Positions 11,494-12,011 of a stretch of DNA of 12,011 bases are shown here, in pieces. Each line of letters starts with the position of its first letter. Within the stretch, counting starts at the first letter, position 1. This DNA is from Prevotella sp. UBA3288 (GTDB lineage: Bacteria; Bacteroidota; Bacteroidia; Bacteroidales; Bacteroidaceae), in the NCBI GenBank assembly GCA_002361655.1, contig DETM01000036.1, forward strand, positions 1 to 12,011, in the 5' to 3' direction. The notes beneath the pieces were generated by a model that did no database searches, was not told the DNA's origin, and saw nothing but the letters and a program-made list of their open reading frames with translations. The position numbers and the translations under genes are program-made.

Positions 11494-12011
11494 ATGGTTA
11501 ACTACAAGGATTTAGGTCTCGTGAATACTCGCGAGATGTTCAAGAGAGCAGTGGCCGGTGGCTATGCCATCCCCGCTTTCAACTTCAATACTATGGAGCA
11601 GATGCAGGCTATCGTGCAGGCTGCCGTAGAGACAAAGTCGCCCGTTATCATGCAGGTGTCGAAAGGTGCCCGCAACTATGCCAACGCTACCATCCTGCGC
11701 TACATGGCCGAGGGTGCTGTGGCTTATGCCAAGGAACTGGGTTGCGAGCATCCTGAGATTGTGCTCCACCTGGACCACGGTGACAGTTTCGAACTCTGCA
11801 AGGACTGCATCGACATGGGCTTCTCCAGCGTGATGTACGACGGTTCGTCACTGCCCTACGAGGAGAACATCAAGATTTCCCGTCAGGTGGTGGAATATGC
11901 TCACAAGTATGATGTCACCGTCGAGTGCGAACTCGGCGTGCTGGCCGGTGTCGAGGACGAGGTTGCCTCTGAGGTGAGCCACTACACCAAGCCCGAGGAG
12001 GTCATCGACTT
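11494..12011 (+). CDS. fba: Class II fructose-1,6-bisphosphate aldolase, N-terminal part (runs off right edge)
   Basis: 172 codons are visible, about half of a typical protein of 300 or more residues. It begins MVNYKDLGLVNTREMFKRAV and continues GGYAIPAFNFNTMEQMQAIV, typical of class II aldolases. LHLDHGDSFE (91-100) holds the catalytic Asp94 and zinc ligand His95, and VECELGVLAGVEDEV (143-157) holds the glutamates next in the active site. GFSSVMYDGSSLPYEENI (109-126) is also characteristic. The enzyme is cytoplasmic and zinc-dependent and interconverts fructose-1,6-bisphosphate with dihydroxyacetone phosphate and glyceraldehyde-3-phosphate in glycolysis and gluconeogenesis. A related specificity (tagatose-bisphosphate) cannot be fully excluded from this half. 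It has its own promoter (11443-11450) and is unrelated to the efflux operon upstream. Confidence 0.95.
   Translation, partial: MVNYKDLGLVNTREMFKRAVAGGYAIPAFNFNTMEQMQAIVQAAVETKSPVIMQVSKGARNYANATILRYMAEGAVAYAKELGCEHPEIVLHLDHGDSFELCKDCIDMGFSSVMYDGSSLPYEENIKISRQVVEYAHKYDVTVECELGVLAGVEDEVASEVSHYTKPEEVID

Overview
The window looks like chromosomal DNA from a Bacteroidales bacterium, most likely Prevotellaceae (Prevotella/Segatella-like). The evidence is repeated promoters of the Bacteroidetes type (TTTG, 19-20 bp spacer, TAnnTTTG), start codons preceded by A/T-rich sequence instead of Shine-Dalgarno sites, signal peptides ending in Ala-Gln, and several families typical of this order. No tRNA, rRNA, CRISPR array or intact mobile element was seen.

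Layout. (1) 1-943, minus: the N-terminal part of an AAA-ATPase-like/PD-(D/E)XK family protein that runs off the left edge. (2) 1067-2878, plus: a patch that becomes distinctly A/T-rich from about 1376. It holds a TPR-HTH lipoprotein gene apparently collapsed by an internal deletion, a 52-residue remnant of an outer-membrane beta-barrel protein, two small exported proteins of unknown function and a small Bacteroidales protein that has probably lost its start. (3) 2900-3880, minus: an alpha/beta hydrolase fused to what looks like a catalytically dead HAD/5'-nucleotidase-like domain. (4) 4056-4155: a strong promoter followed within about 45 bp by a textbook terminator, probably a tiny RNA or an attenuated leader. 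(5) 4233-5813: an exported GH43 glycosidase with its own promoter. (6) 5869-6558: an AqpZ-type water channel ending at a strong terminator. (7) 6685-11314: a four-gene tripartite efflux operon (TolC-like channel, MacA-like adaptor, MacB-type ATPase, MacB-type permease). (8) 11494-end: class II fructose-bisphosphate aldolase, cut by the right edge.

How the genes work together. The efflux operon is the clear functional unit: ATPase and permease form the inner-membrane MacB-like pump, the adaptor bridges the periplasm and the TolC-like protein is the outer-membrane exit. The other genes appear to be independent units: polysaccharide side-chain or xylo-oligosaccharide hydrolysis, water permeability and glycolysis. 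I see no unmistakable new defence or mobile system. The most unusual items are the decayed gene patch, the compact promoter-to-terminator RNA unit, the degenerate hydrolase-HAD fusion, and a recurring pattern of short tandem duplications at gene 5' ends (23 bp at 1093, 21 bp at 4236, 7 bp at 5817, 8 bp x6 at 10044).
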